From NCBI GenBank assembly GCA_035543455.1, contig DATKKE010000058.1, positions 4,163 to 68,162 on the forward strand: a stretch of DNA of 64,000 nucleotides, in the 5' to 3' direction. Of this stretch, positions 1 to 8,672 are shown in pieces. Position 1 is the first letter of the stretch. Every line of letters starts with the position of its first letter. The notes below the pieces were generated by a model, which was not told the DNA's origin, made no database searches, and saw only the letters and a list, made by a program, of their open reading frames with translations. The DNA comes from CAIKOD01 sp035543455 (GTDB lineage: Archaea; Halobacteriota; Methanomicrobia; Methanomicrobiales; Methanospirillaceae). Made by a program: the position numbers and the translations under genes.

Positions 1-192
1 CGGATTACGCCGATAGAGGCCCTTAATATCCTTCATGGTCTCCAGCAGAAAACGAGAAAATTACCCGGTTCTGACGTCGGATCGGATCCATCGGAACCGG
101 GGGTAACCGAACAGGGCTCTCGGGATGTGTCTTTCCATGAAGAAAAAATGCCCATCGTGGATCCGGGAAAGGGAGATGAAGATGATCCCTGA
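1..192 (+). CDS. mutS: DNA mismatch repair protein MutS, C-terminal end (partial)
   Basis: The first frame is open from base 1 to a TGA at 190-192 (63 residues). Near its start is TPIEALNILHGLQ, which matches the short helix that ends many bacterial-type MutS proteins, followed by a variable acidic tail. MutS recognises base mismatches and recruits MutL. The gene starts outside the window. Its stop overlaps the start of mutL by 11 bases, the usual mutS-mutL translational coupling, which strongly supports the call although only the tail is visible. Confidence 0.8.
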   Translation, partial: RITPIEALNILHGLQQKTRKLPGSDVGSDPSEPGVTEQGSRDVSFHEEKMPIVDPGKGDEDDP

Positions 193-1957
193 CATCAGTG
201 CCAGAATTCACCTTCTCGATCCAGCGACCGTGAACCAGATAGCCGCCGGGGAGGTGGTCGAAAGACCGGCGTCAGTGATAAAGGAGCTCGTGGAAAACTC
301 GGTCGATGCAGGTGCCACCCGGATAATTATCGAAGTTCAGTCGGACCGCAGGGGAATCCGGATAATCAGGGTGGTTGACAATGGTTCCGGGATGTCTCCG
401 GATGACGCAGAATTAGCATTTACTCCGCATGCAACGAGCAAGATTCGGACTATTGATGACCTCAGGGTATCGCATACCATGGGGTTCCGGGGAGAAGCCC
501 TCGCAAGTATTGCCTCAGTATCAGAAGTTACTCTTGCAACTTCAGAACACGGTCCGGGCAGCATAGGTACCGAAATAATTGTCAGGGCAGGCACAGTAAT
601 CAGGTCTGGAGAGGTCGGGACTCCACCTGGAACAATGATCACGGTGAGGGACCTCTTTTTCAATACACCGGCCCGGAAAAAATTCCAGAAGCCCGTGTCA
701 TCGGAGATCGCATTTCTTACCCGCCAGATAGAGGCGTTTGCGATTGCTCATCCCGGCATTGCATTCCGCTTTGTTCATAATGGTACCGGGCGAATCGTTA
801 CCGAAGGAAACGGGAACCGGTTTGACGTCCTGGTATCGCTTTTTGGGAACGATATTTCTTCTGAGCTGATTCCGGTGGAATCCGCTGAAGCGCCGGTGAA
901 AATCAGCGGATATATAACAAAGCCCTCGTCCTCCCGTCAGAACCCTTATGGGATGCTCGTCAGCATCAACGGAAGGCAGGTGCTGGTGAGGTCGGTGAGT
1001 GATGCAATCAGGGAGGGATATGGTACCCTCCTCCCTGATGACCGGTTTCCTCTTGCCTTTATGGAACTGACTATCGACCCTGCCTGTATCGATGTCAATG
1101 TCCATCCGGCGAAGAGGGTTGTCCGCCTCTCGCGGGAGCGGGACATCTGTTCTCTTGTGTCCCAGGCGGTGGCCCTGGCCCTTCGTGGTGCCGATCTTGT
1201 GCCAAAAGCCCCCTCAGATGCTGCATTGCGTGTCGGAACCGGGGACAGGCCAACAGGATACGATTCGACAGGTATACCGGAGGCAGGTGTCCGGGAACCG
1301 GTCCGTGATGACTATCTCCTGACGGATCGCCGTTTACGCCAGACGGAACTGTTCCCCCAATATTCGGAACGAGATGAAATTTCCCCGTATATTGAATTTT
1401 TAGGACAGTACGACGGAATTTACATTCTCGGCCGGGCAGCAGGGGGCGATCTTCTGCTGATAGACCAGCATGCCGCTCATGAACGGGTGCTCTATGACCA
1501 GCTCAGCCGGGCGGGTGAACGGCCAGATGCATCCCAGGAACTGATCGTTCCCATTATCCTCACGGTTTCACCTGCCGGACACCAGTCCATCAGTGATGCC
1601 ATACCCAGGCTTTCGGATAAAGGATTTGTTGTCGAAGAATTCGGAAGAGACAGTTATGCGATTCGTGCGGTTCCCGCAGTTCTCGGGACAACTATCCATG
1701 ATGCGACCATCAGGGAGATTATTTGGGAATTTATCGGTTCCAGGGGGAATACGGGGCCTGGTGCCGTGGAGATGCTGACCCGATCCATCGCATGCCATGG
1801 TGCTGTAAAAGCCGGAACCGTCATGACCCCTGACCAGTGCCGCAGGCTCCTTAACCAGCTCTCGCGCACGCCCGAACCATGGACATGTCCGCACGGAAGG
1901 CCGGTGATGGTGGCATTCCCAAGAGACAGGCTCGACCGGATGTTTTACCGGAAGTGA
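182..1957 (+). CDS. mutL: DNA mismatch repair protein MutL
   Basis: MutL couples mismatch recognition by MutS to strand incision and removal. The N-terminal GHKL ATPase motifs are clear: the ENSVDAGAT N-box, DNGSGM, and GFRGEALASI. The C-terminal half has the endonuclease-type motif DQHAAHERVLYD, ACHGAVKAG and CPHGRP, so this is probably a nicking MutL; the last acidic residue of the DQHA motif is Asp where Glu is usual. The ATG at 182 is preferred over upstream in-frame starts (125, 137, 176) because GGGAG at 171-175 sits six bases ahead of it and the conserved sequence begins just after. It overlaps the mutS end and is about 591 residues long, normal for the family. MutS/MutL are found in only some archaea and are thought to have come from bacteria. 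Confidence 0.95.
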   Translation: MIPDISARIHLLDPATVNQIAAGEVVERPASVIKELVENSVDAGATRIIIEVQSDRRGIRIIRVVDNGSGMSPDDAELAFTPHATSKIRTIDDLRVSHTMGFRGEALASIASVSEVTLATSEHGPGSIGTEIIVRAGTVIRSGEVGTPPGTMITVRDLFFNTPARKKFQKPVSSEIAFLTRQIEAFAIAHPGIAFRFVHNGTGRIVTEGNGNRFDVLVSLFGNDISSELIPVESAEAPVKISGYITKPSSSRQNPYGMLVSINGRQVLVRSVSDAIREGYGTLLPDDRFPLAFMELTIDPACIDVNVHPAKRVVRLSRERDICSLVSQAVALALRGADLVPKAPSDAALRVGTGDRPTGYDSTGIPEAGVREPVRDDYLLTDRRLRQTELFPQYSERDEISPYIEFLGQYDGIYILGRAAGGDLLLIDQHAAHERVLYDQLSRAGERPDASQELIVPIILTVSPAGHQSISDAIPRLSDKGFVVEEFGRDSYAIRAVPAVLGTTIHDATIREIIWEFIGSRGNTGPGAVEMLTRSIACHGAVKAGTVMTPDQCRRLLNQLSRTPEPWTCPHGRPVMVAFPRDRLDRMFYRK

Positions 1958-2055
1958 GCAGGTGAGTACCTGCGATCACAGGAGCCGGACTGGACCGATA
2001 CGTTAAAATGATTACCCGGGCGACAATTATAGCCGGGTCAGTCAGGTGAATATCG

Positions 2056-2523
2056 ATGAAACGAGCTAAATCCGGTTTATTTTTGGTGCTCATTTCCCTT
2101 GTACTTGTTTTAATCGGGTACGTTTTCGTGTCCGGATGCATCAGCAGTGCTACCGGGCATGAAGATGTGTCCGCGATGAATCAGGACAATTTGTCATCAT
2201 CGCACTTGTTTCCGCCGATGTACAATTATCCGAAGGATAGTCCGGTAACCCCTCAGGATAACAGCCCCGGGAAATTTGTGCCCGGGGATATCCTTCAGCC
2301 CCCGGAATACTCTGCCGTATTCGACCGCGATATCGCTGTTATTGTAATCCGGGATACCGGTGACGGTTCTTACGAGATTGAAGGTATATCAAGGTCGGAT
2401 GGCTCGTGGAACCGTATACCGGACTCTGTCAGGGGTCCTATAAGCCACAGGGAAGTGGAACGGTTATTCCCTGATAAAGTCGGTCACGAGGATGTTGCTA
2501 TGCTGGCTGCCGGACGCGGATAA
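2056..2523 (+). CDS. small predicted lipoprotein, unknown function
   Basis: A 155-residue protein with a basic start, a hydrophobic stretch (residues 8-25) and a lipobox-like VSGC with Cys28, so it is probably exported and anchored through a lipid on that cysteine. The mature part is polar, with a Pro/Asp-rich linker (about 50-85) followed by a small domain with a beta-rich look. I recognise no family. It lies about 100 bases after mutL on the same strand, but nothing links it to mismatch repair. Confidence 0.7.
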   Translation: MKRAKSGLFLVLISLVLVLIGYVFVSGCISSATGHEDVSAMNQDNLSSSHLFPPMYNYPKDSPVTPQDNSPGKFVPGDILQPPEYSAVFDRDIAVIVIRDTGDGSYEIEGISRSDGSWNRIPDSVRGPISHREVERLFPDKVGHEDVAMLAAGRG

Positions 2524-2681
2524 CGTTGACCCGGGTCCGATTGTGGCACGAACCGATGGAATCCTGTCGTAATTCCAGACGTGCAGGATCCTGTTTTTCC
2601 GCCCCGAAACACAACAGCTTCAATATTTCGGGTGCAACCATTCTTTAGGGTTATAATTATGCAGGCATCCGGAGGCAGCCG

Positions 2682-3506
2682 GTGATAGTTCCCGATGAAG
2701 AAGGAATAGTCCTGTTCCGGGAGAAGGTGTGGGCATTCTATCGGGAATGTGGAAGGCACGATCTCCCATGGAGGGCCACTACCGATCCTTATTGCATTTT
2801 CGTGTCTGAAGTGATGCTCCAACAGACGCAGGTATCCCGTTGCCTCGTTAAATATCCGGAATTCATCCGTGCATTTCCCGATTTTCCTACCCTTTCAGCT
2901 GCCCCGCTTGTCGATCTTATGAAGGTATGGAAGGGAATGGGTTACAACCGGCGGGCAATAGCCCTGAAAACGACGGCTGAACTTGTGATTTCCTGTTATC
3001 AGGGAGTCCTTCCGGGGAACGAGCAGGAACTGCAGAAACTTCCCGGTATAGGGAAAGCCACTGCCGCTTCAATTGCTGCGTTTGCTTATAACCTGCCGGT
3101 GGTCTTCATTGAAACAAATATCCGCAGGGTGTTTATCCATTGTTTTTTTACCGGAATGGCACCGGTACCCGATCGGGAGATACACCCGCTTGTTTCAGCC
3201 ACCCTGGACCGTGAAAATCCCCGTGAATGGTATTATGCGCTGATGGACGCCGGTGCCTCCCTTGGAAAAAGAATACAGAACCCAAACCGGAGAAGTGCCC
3301 ATTATCATGTTCAGACCCGGTTTTCAGGATCTTTGAGGCAGATCAGAGGAAAGGTTCTTGGATTGCTGACCGGACCGGATACCCTTACGATCGACGATAT
3401 TGCAGCACGAACCGGGGAAGATCCCATGAGAATACGCTGTATCGTGCAGGCGCTCGAACAGGAGGGCTTTCTCGTAACCGAAGGCAATTGGGTGCATATG
3501 AGATAA
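2682..3506 (+). CDS. MutY-like A/G-specific adenine DNA glycosylase, without Fe-S cluster
   Basis: A HhH-GPD DNA glycosylase expected to remove adenine paired with 8-oxoguanine. LPWR (28-31) and EVMLQQTQV (from Glu43, the catalytic acid position) are MutY signatures, and the helix-hairpin-helix LPGIGKATA is at 120-128. The position of the second catalytic acid (E. coli Asp138) is Glu144 here, in FIETNIRRV. The four cysteines that bind the 4Fe-4S cluster are absent, and the C-terminus looks like a small winged helix, not the usual NUDIX-like domain. Clusterless MutY proteins are known from the literature. The GTG start has GGAGG six bases upstream. At 274 residues it is shorter than classical MutY. 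Confidence 0.85.
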   Translation: MIVPDEEGIVLFREKVWAFYRECGRHDLPWRATTDPYCIFVSEVMLQQTQVSRCLVKYPEFIRAFPDFPTLSAAPLVDLMKVWKGMGYNRRAIALKTTAELVISCYQGVLPGNEQELQKLPGIGKATAASIAAFAYNLPVVFIETNIRRVFIHCFFTGMAPVPDREIHPLVSATLDRENPREWYYALMDAGASLGKRIQNPNRRSAHYHVQTRFSGSLRQIRGKVLGLLTGPDTLTIDDIAARTGEDPMRIRCIVQALEQEGFLVTEGNWVHMR

Positions 3507-3575
3507 ACCCGCGATTTCTTTCTCCCTGAAGAAAATTTTCGCTGGTTCGCCTGGTTCCACCTGATGAAACCAAGC

Positions 3576-3610
3576 AAAAATTATTAATATCACCATATCC
3601 TTCTGGAGGT
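3576..3610 (+). promoter_or_regulatory. promoter and RBS of superoxide reductase gene
   Basis: An AT-rich TATA-like box (TTATTAATA, about 3580-3588) lies about 40 bases before the ATG at 3624, with GGAGGT at 3605-3610 and a second GGTGA closer to the start. The spacing fits an archaeal TATA promoter with a short leader. Inference from position only. Confidence 0.45.
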
Positions 3611-3623
3611 AGGTGAACGAACC

Positions 3624-4004
3624 ATGTCGGGAAAAAACCTCGCTCAGCTGATGTACAGCGCTGATAACGCCCCCGGAGAAGCGGGAGGAAAACGAGAGAG
3701 TCACATACCGAAAATAGATGCACCGGCCTCGGTGAAGGCCGGGGAAGCCTTCCTGGTCAAGGTGGCGGTAGGTCCGCACCCAAACACCAACGAACACTCA
3801 ATCCGGTGGGTTGCCCTGTTCCTCGAAGAGGACGGCCGGGCTTTTAATCCGATTATGCTTGCAAAAGCATCATTTGCCCCGGGATATGCGTCACCTGAAG
3901 TCGTATTCAAGGTCCAGCTCCAGAAAGGGGGGTTCCTCCATGCATCCGAGTATTGTAATGTACATGGCGTCTGGACCGGAATGAAGGATATTAAAGTTGC
4001 CTGA
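3624..4004 (+). CDS. sor: superoxide reductase (neelaredoxin type)
   Basis: Reduces superoxide to hydrogen peroxide without making oxygen, a defence typical of anaerobes. The 126-residue protein is a one-domain class II enzyme with no N-terminal desulforedoxin domain. Iron ligands can be placed by comparison with the Pyrococcus enzyme: Glu25 and His27 (ESHIPKI), His52 and His58 (GPHPNTNEHSIRWV), Cys111 and His114 (EYCNVHGVW). It has its own TATA-like box and a strong RBS. It lies next to mutY, which handles oxidised guanine mispairs, so the two may share an oxidative-stress context; rubrerythrin is elsewhere in the window at 44650. Confidence 0.95.
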   Translation: MSGKNLAQLMYSADNAPGEAGGKRESHIPKIDAPASVKAGEAFLVKVAVGPHPNTNEHSIRWVALFLEEDGRAFNPIMLAKASFAPGYASPEVVFKVQLQKGGFLHASEYCNVHGVWTGMKDIKVA

Positions 4005-4130
4005 TTGCAGGAATCGTACCTTTTTTCCCCTAACAAATGTTCTGCAGAACTCGTATTCGTAACCATCAGGGGAAACACGAGACTGAACAAAAATGCCGAA
4101 CGTACATGAGTCAACAGATCCTCACCTCCT

Positions 4131-4832
4131 GTGTATTTTTATCCGGAGTCTTCCTATCGTACAAGGCGTACCGCCAGACAAGTAACCTACAGGACACAGG
4201 AGGCCCCACACACGGCTGAAATTCCCGATATTAAGGGCTGGAAATTTTATATCATTATTATCATCCCGCTGATCGCGGCAATTATTCTTCTTCTCATCAT
4301 CGGATTTCCAATGCCGCACCTGATAAGCCCCGGCCCGGATAATACACCGGGAGCCGGGAATCAAACCATAACAGGTACTCCGGTTCCGGTCCGGACCACG
4401 CAGGTGGCGCCTGCAAGATCACCGTCCCCCGCGGGAACAATACCGGGTGTCAATACAACGTTGCCTGCGTCAGCGGTGCAAACCAATCAGACCTCGGCGG
4501 TCCAGACCGCGGTGATCATCCCTGTCCCGTTTTCGTTATCGGTAAGTCCGAAATCTGCATCTGCGAGACCGGGAGATACTCTTACCTATACGCTCGAGAT
4601 TTTACACGGGGAAGGATTAACCGGGTCCATACGCATGTCCCTGACAGCAAAGGTATTGTTTGTCACCAGGACCTACGACCTTGGGACCACCGACCCTCCA
4701 TTCCCGAAGAACGTCACCTACGATTTCAAGGTACCGGAATATCTTCCGTCAGGAACAACCGTGAACGGCGTTATCACTGCGACAGGAGGATCGCAGACAG
4801 AGTCTGAGGATATATCCCTCAATATTCTCTAG
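4131..4832 (+). CDS. single-pass membrane protein with extracellular domain, unknown function
   Basis: The protein has a polar, Arg-rich N-terminus (1-36), one strongly hydrophobic segment (about 38-62), a Pro/Thr-rich linker (about 65-125) and a beta-type C-terminal domain (about 130-233) resembling CARDB/COG1361 modules. It is probably anchored with the C-terminal part outside the cell. The only start in this frame after the TGA at 4107-4109 is the GTG at 4131, which has no good RBS, so the start is uncertain. It converges with the ligase gene on the other strand. Confidence 0.6.
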   Translation: MYFYPESSYRTRRTARQVTYRTQEAPHTAEIPDIKGWKFYIIIIIPLIAAIILLLIIGFPMPHLISPGPDNTPGAGNQTITGTPVPVRTTQVAPARSPSPAGTIPGVNTTLPASAVQTNQTSAVQTAVIIPVPFSLSVSPKSASARPGDTLTYTLEILHGEGLTGSIRMSLTAKVLFVTRTYDLGTTDPPFPKNVTYDFKVPEYLPSGTTVNGVITATGGSQTESEDISLNIL

Positions 4833-4902
4833 GATGGGAGACCCGTGGCCGGTCCGAAGAAAAGGAAAAAACCCTCTCATCTTCCGGGCTGCCTCCCTGA
4901 TT

Positions 4903-6435
4903 TCAGGTTCCGGTCCTGAAGAGGAGCCACTCATTTTTACCCGCCCTTTTAAACCTCACGAGTGTGTACGGGCCGTTAAGCCGTTTTCCATGAAACGATA
5001 CCTCAATTTTCTCGTCATCCCAGTGCTTCGTGTCGTAGGTTCCATTGTCCCATATCGATACGGTTCCTGCACCATATTCTCCTTCCGGGATCTCCCCTTC
5101 AAAATGCCCGTATTCAAGGGGATGGTCTTCTACCCCGACCGCGAGATGTTTTTCCCCCGGTGCAAGCGGTACTCCTTTTGGCACGGCCCAGCTTTTGAGA
5201 ACCCCATCGCGTTCAAGTCTCAGGTCAAAATGAAGGCTCCTCGCATGATGTTCGTGCACGACAAAATAATTTCCCTGTCCTTCCATGGTATCTTTTCCTT
5301 CTGGTTCATCGGTAATGGCAAAATTTCTTTTCTTCCGGTAATCCGTTAAGGCCGTATCGGTAGTATCCCGGCTCCGATCGGAATCCTGTCGCTCCGTACC
5401 GGCCGGTTTTTCGCTGTCATCGCCGGGCGGTTTTATAATATCCTCCAGCTGGCCGGTCGTACATTCCCAGGGCGACTTGTCCGGCCGGACCCGGATAAAG
5501 CGGGGGATTCTGAGTTTCCTCTCCCTTGTCAGCGACTGGTAGCCGACTTCACAAACGATGCCGGGCCGCAGCCATTCCACGTCTCCGGGATGATCGACTC
5601 CCGATAGCTGGGGGACGCTGGTTTTCAGGCCGGCAAATGCTTCCATAAGGCTCGCCAGATCCTGATCGGAAAATCCTGTCCCGACTTTTCCGATATATAC
5701 GAGGCCTTCCCGGCGCCCGTCCTGGTTCGTCTCCCGGAAACTTCTTGACATCTCCCGTCCCTGACTCCTGTAAAGGCCGAGGATGAGGGCCCCGAACGAA
5801 GGAGACCGCCCCCCTCCCCCATGGGTGTATCCGGCGATCACACAATCGCACGATTTCTCCTGCTTTATCTTCAGCCAGTTCGTGCTCCTGATCCCGGATT
5901 CATAGGGGCTGCTTTTTCTTTTTGCCACGACACCTTCCAGGCCGAGTTTCACCGCAGCATTATAGTAATCCACCCCGTTTGAATCGATTGGTACTGATAT
6001 GACCACGTGATCTCCCTCCTTTACACGTTCGAGCAGGATCTTTTTACGTTCCGTTAACGGAAGGCTTGTTAACGGCTTATTATCGGCTTCAAGAATATCA
6101 AATACGATATACGTCACAGGGGGATATCCTGCCCCTGCAGGGACTTTCCCCGTCCCGGCCTGGACCCTTGGGAGCAGGGCCTGAATGTCGGGTTTTCCCC
6201 CGGCCATCGCGACAATCTCCCCGTCAAGGACAGTGCCGGGAGCCAGTCGGGGCAGCTCCCGGAGTTCAGGGAACTGGGCGGTGATATCCCGGTTGTTCCG
6301 GCTCAGAAGGGAATAATCCCCATTGATATAGGCAATTGCCCGGATACCATCCCATTTTATCTCGAACAGCCAGTCGTCTCCGTTGAAAGGGGAATCAGCT
6401 GATCCTGCGAGCATGGGGTGGAACCGGGGCTTCAT
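4903..6435 (-). CDS. ligD: ATP-dependent DNA ligase fused to 3'-phosphoesterase domain (LigD type)
   Basis: Seals breaks in end joining and cleans 3' ends. The N-terminal part is an ATP-dependent ligase: the nucleotide-accepting Lys27 is in FEIKWDGIRA, LDGEIVA and GLEGVVAKRK are later nucleotidyltransferase motifs, and an OB-fold follows (about 210-325). After an acidic linker (about 335-380) comes a phosphoesterase domain from about 390, with HARSLHFDLRLE giving the H-x5-H-x-D-x-R metal site. The order ligase then phosphoesterase differs from well-known bacterial LigD (Pol-PE-Lig or PE-Lig-Pol). It follows Ku by 15 bases and is the last gene of a three-gene minus-strand unit. Confidence 0.9.
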   Translation of the reverse strand: MKPRFHPMLAGSADSPFNGDDWLFEIKWDGIRAIAYINGDYSLLSRNNRDITAQFPELRELPRLAPGTVLDGEIVAMAGGKPDIQALLPRVQAGTGKVPAGAGYPPVTYIVFDILEADNKPLTSLPLTERKKILLERVKEGDHVVISVPIDSNGVDYYNAAVKLGLEGVVAKRKSSPYESGIRSTNWLKIKQEKSCDCVIAGYTHGGGGRSPSFGALILGLYRSQGREMSRSFRETNQDGRREGLVYIGKVGTGFSDQDLASLMEAFAGLKTSVPQLSGVDHPGDVEWLRPGIVCEVGYQSLTRERKLRIPRFIRVRPDKSPWECTTGQLEDIIKPPGDDSEKPAGTERQDSDRSRDTTDTALTDYRKKRNFAITDEPEGKDTMEGQGNYFVVHEHHARSLHFDLRLERDGVLKSWAVPKGVPLAPGEKHLAVGVEDHPLEYGHFEGEIPEGEYGAGTVSIWDNGTYDTKHWDDEKIEVSFHGKRLNGPYTLVRFKRAGKNEWLLFRTGT

Positions 6436-6450
6436 GGCGGCATGGTATGG

Positions 6451-7404
6451 CTATTTCCTGCCGAGGACAGCGATCGTTTCTTTAAGCGCATCCATCAGTT
6501 CCTTTGCCTCTTCAGGGTGCGGTTTTTCATACACCACTTTTTCACCGGCCATCTTCTTCTTCACCAGTGCTTCCACCGAGTCCCGGTACGTATCGTGATA
6601 ATCGCCGATAGAGAAATCTCCGGAAAGGTCGGAAATAATCCGTTTTGCAAGGGCAAGTTCGGCGTCTTTTGGTCCGGGCAGACTGGCAAGTTCGCTGAAG
6701 GCATGAGGAACTGTTACCTCGTCCGCATACCGAAGCGTGGTGAGGACGAGACCCCCCTGGTAAACATGGACGACTACAGGGTACTCTTTGGTCCTGAGCG
6801 TGATCCTTCCGACTGCCGCCCGCCCAAGATCCTGGAGCGCTGTGACAAGCAGGCCGTATGCTTCCTCGCTCCTGTCCGGTGTAAGGACATAGGGGGTTTC
6901 AAAATACACAGGGTCGAGAGAGAGATAATAGACAAATTTCTCGATCCTTATCTTCCTGTCGGATTCGGGAAGGAATGCCTTCAGTTCGTCGGGCTCGATC
7001 ACGACGTATTCTCCCTTCCTGACTTCATACCCCCTGACCGTATCCTGCCATGAGATTACTTTCCCGTCTCGCGTGCAGACCCGTTCATATTTCAACGGTT
7101 GCCCATCCTCCCGGTGGAGCAGGCGGAATGAGAACGACCTGTCCCTCACCATGGTGTGCAGCCTGACAGGTACGTTCACAAGGCCTATGGTAAGGTTCCC
7201 GCTCCAGATCGGCCTGCCTGCCTTTCCCCCTGTCGGGATGGGAGTCCCATGATCCTGCGGCACGGCCTCTACATGCCTGGTTTCCTGTAGCGCTGCCTGT
7301 GGAACCTTTATCGCCGGTTCATTACCTGGATTCCCGCTGCGTTTCCCCGTTGCTTTTTTCGTCTCCTTCCTGTTATCCTGGTCGTCCGATTTTCTGCCGG
7401 TCAC
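6451..7404 (-). CDS. ku: Ku protein, DNA end-binding factor of NHEJ
   Basis: A homodimeric ring that binds double-strand ends and recruits LigD-type enzymes. The Ku core starts at about residue 64 with GRPIWSGNLTIGLVNVPVRL and continues through the beta-barrel and bridge (CTRDGKVI, KGEYVVIEPDEL) to about 300. Ahead of it is a charged, Lys-rich, probably disordered extension not present in typical bacterial Ku. No later ATG is available before the core, and the start overlaps the polymerase gene by 32 bases. It lies between the polymerase and the ligase, the expected partners. Confidence 0.93.
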   Translation of the reverse strand: MTGRKSDDQDNRKETKKATGKRSGNPGNEPAIKVPQAALQETRHVEAVPQDHGTPIPTGGKAGRPIWSGNLTIGLVNVPVRLHTMVRDRSFSFRLLHREDGQPLKYERVCTRDGKVISWQDTVRGYEVRKGEYVVIEPDELKAFLPESDRKIRIEKFVYYLSLDPVYFETPYVLTPDRSEEAYGLLVTALQDLGRAAVGRITLRTKEYPVVVHVYQGGLVLTTLRYADEVTVPHAFSELASLPGPKDAELALAKRIISDLSGDFSIGDYHDTYRDSVEALVKKKMAGEKVVYEKPHPEEAKELMDALKETIAVLGRK

Positions 7405-8248
7405 GAAGGATCTCCTCCCATGGTTCTTCTTTCCTCGAAATCATCGTCCTGATATTAAAATCTTCTGGCTTAATACCGCGTTTCAGTTCATCCCAGGAGA
7501 GCGGGGCAGATACACTGGCTGCCGGTGTCCCGCGGAGGCTGTAAGGCGCCGCCATTGTTTTGCCCCTCGCATTCTGCAGGTAATCGATAAATATGGTGCC
7601 GGGGTCTCTCGAACGGGGGAATTCTGATACCACATGGTCCGAATCCTTCGCGATAGCTTTGCCGATACCATGTGCATAATCCCTGATCCCGCCGAACGTA
7701 TATCCCTTAATCAGGGGGACTACGATATGAAGCCCTTTTTTACCTGAAGTTTTTACATAGGGATGCAGTCCCTCGTTGGCGAGATGTTCCCTGACGGTTT
7801 TTGCAACGTCAATAACATCATCGAACGTCAGCGGCGGTTCAGGGTCGATATCGAATAACAGGAGATCGGGAGAATCATACGAGGTGCTCATCGACAATGT
7901 TGCATGGAGTTCGATTGATGCCAGATTTGCAAGCCAGAGCAGGGTATCGAGGTTGTTGCAGAGGACGAAATGTACGTCCCTCTCGCTCGTCCCTGAATAA
8001 ACCTTGAATATATCGACATAGTCGGGAGTGCCCGCCGGAGCATCCTTCTCATAAAAATCTTCCCCGCCGACCCCTTCCGGAAAACGGTGCATGGTAACCG
8101 GCCGATCATGGAGGAAAGGAATCATCGCCGGTGCCATCCGGATATAGTACCCGATTACGTCCTTTTTCGTCGCACCGATACCGGGATATAAAATTTTTTC
8201 AAGGTTAGTAAATCGCACCTTTGTCAGATTCCCGGGTGGCTGTGCCAA
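7373..8248 (-). CDS. LigD-type primase/polymerase domain protein of NHEJ
   Basis: An archaeo-eukaryotic-primase-family polymerase that fills gaps and extends ends during end joining. The 291-residue protein matches the stand-alone polymerase domain of LigD: FTNLEKILYP near the N-terminus, the metal-binding DIDP (about 130-133), SGKKGLHIVVPL, and FIDYLQNARGKT with the third acidic residue. First gene of the unit polymerase-Ku-ligase. The polymerase is separate from the ligase, as reported for Methanocella. Confidence 0.92.
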   Translation of the reverse strand: MAQPPGNLTKVRFTNLEKILYPGIGATKKDVIGYYIRMAPAMIPFLHDRPVTMHRFPEGVGGEDFYEKDAPAGTPDYVDIFKVYSGTSERDVHFVLCNNLDTLLWLANLASIELHATLSMSTSYDSPDLLLFDIDPEPPLTFDDVIDVAKTVREHLANEGLHPYVKTSGKKGLHIVVPLIKGYTFGGIRDYAHGIGKAIAKDSDHVVSEFPRSRDPGTIFIDYLQNARGKTMAAPYSLRGTPAASVSAPLSWDELKRGIKPEDFNIRTMISRKEEPWEEILRDRQKIGRPG

Positions 8249-8343
8249 ATTCCTTGTCTCCCCAAGATATTTTTATTGCCGTGATCGGTTCAGGTCCGGA
8301 CAACGGGTGCGAACCCCTGCCGGAGTTTTGAATGAGATCTGGT

Positions 8344-8523
8344 TCAGCCTCTCAGGTAGAATCCAATCAGGATCAGCAGGAGCCCGGTATAGAACATCAT
8401 CGCCCATGGCCAGGAGAACCCGAAATTAATGGTCGAGAGGCCCTTGAGGTCCTGGAGCAGGACAAGTATGAACCCTGCCACGAAACAAACGAGGCTGATG
8501 TCTCTTTTAACACTCTTATCCAT
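8344..8523 (-). CDS. small membrane protein with two hydrophobic segments
   Basis: A 59-residue reading frame (MDKSVKRDISLV... ending ...GFYLRG) with two hydrophobic stretches at about 9-24 and 41-56. A near-perfect RBS (GGAGGT) lies six bases before the ATG, which strongly supports translation. The gene sits alone between the cbi operon and the NHEJ genes, on their strand. No family is recognised. Confidence 0.75.
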   Translation of the reverse strand: MDKSVKRDISLVCFVAGFILVLLQDLKGLSTINFGFSWPWAMMFYTGLLLILIGFYLRG

Positions 8524-8672
8524 TTATTACCTCCGGATCTGGATAATAGATATCGTCTGCCGTCCGGTATATGTATTTCGCCCGGTGGATCGCTCTATCT
8601 CACGTAATGTCCGATTATGGTGACATTTAATGAAAATCCCGTTTCACGCCATTATCTCCCTTCATTCGTTTA

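Noticed and set aside
4106..4219. Alternative ATG frame (MSQQILTSC...) before the membrane protein at 4131
   Set aside because: It ends after 37 codons and does not join the membrane-protein frame; a frameshift would be needed and nothing else supports it.
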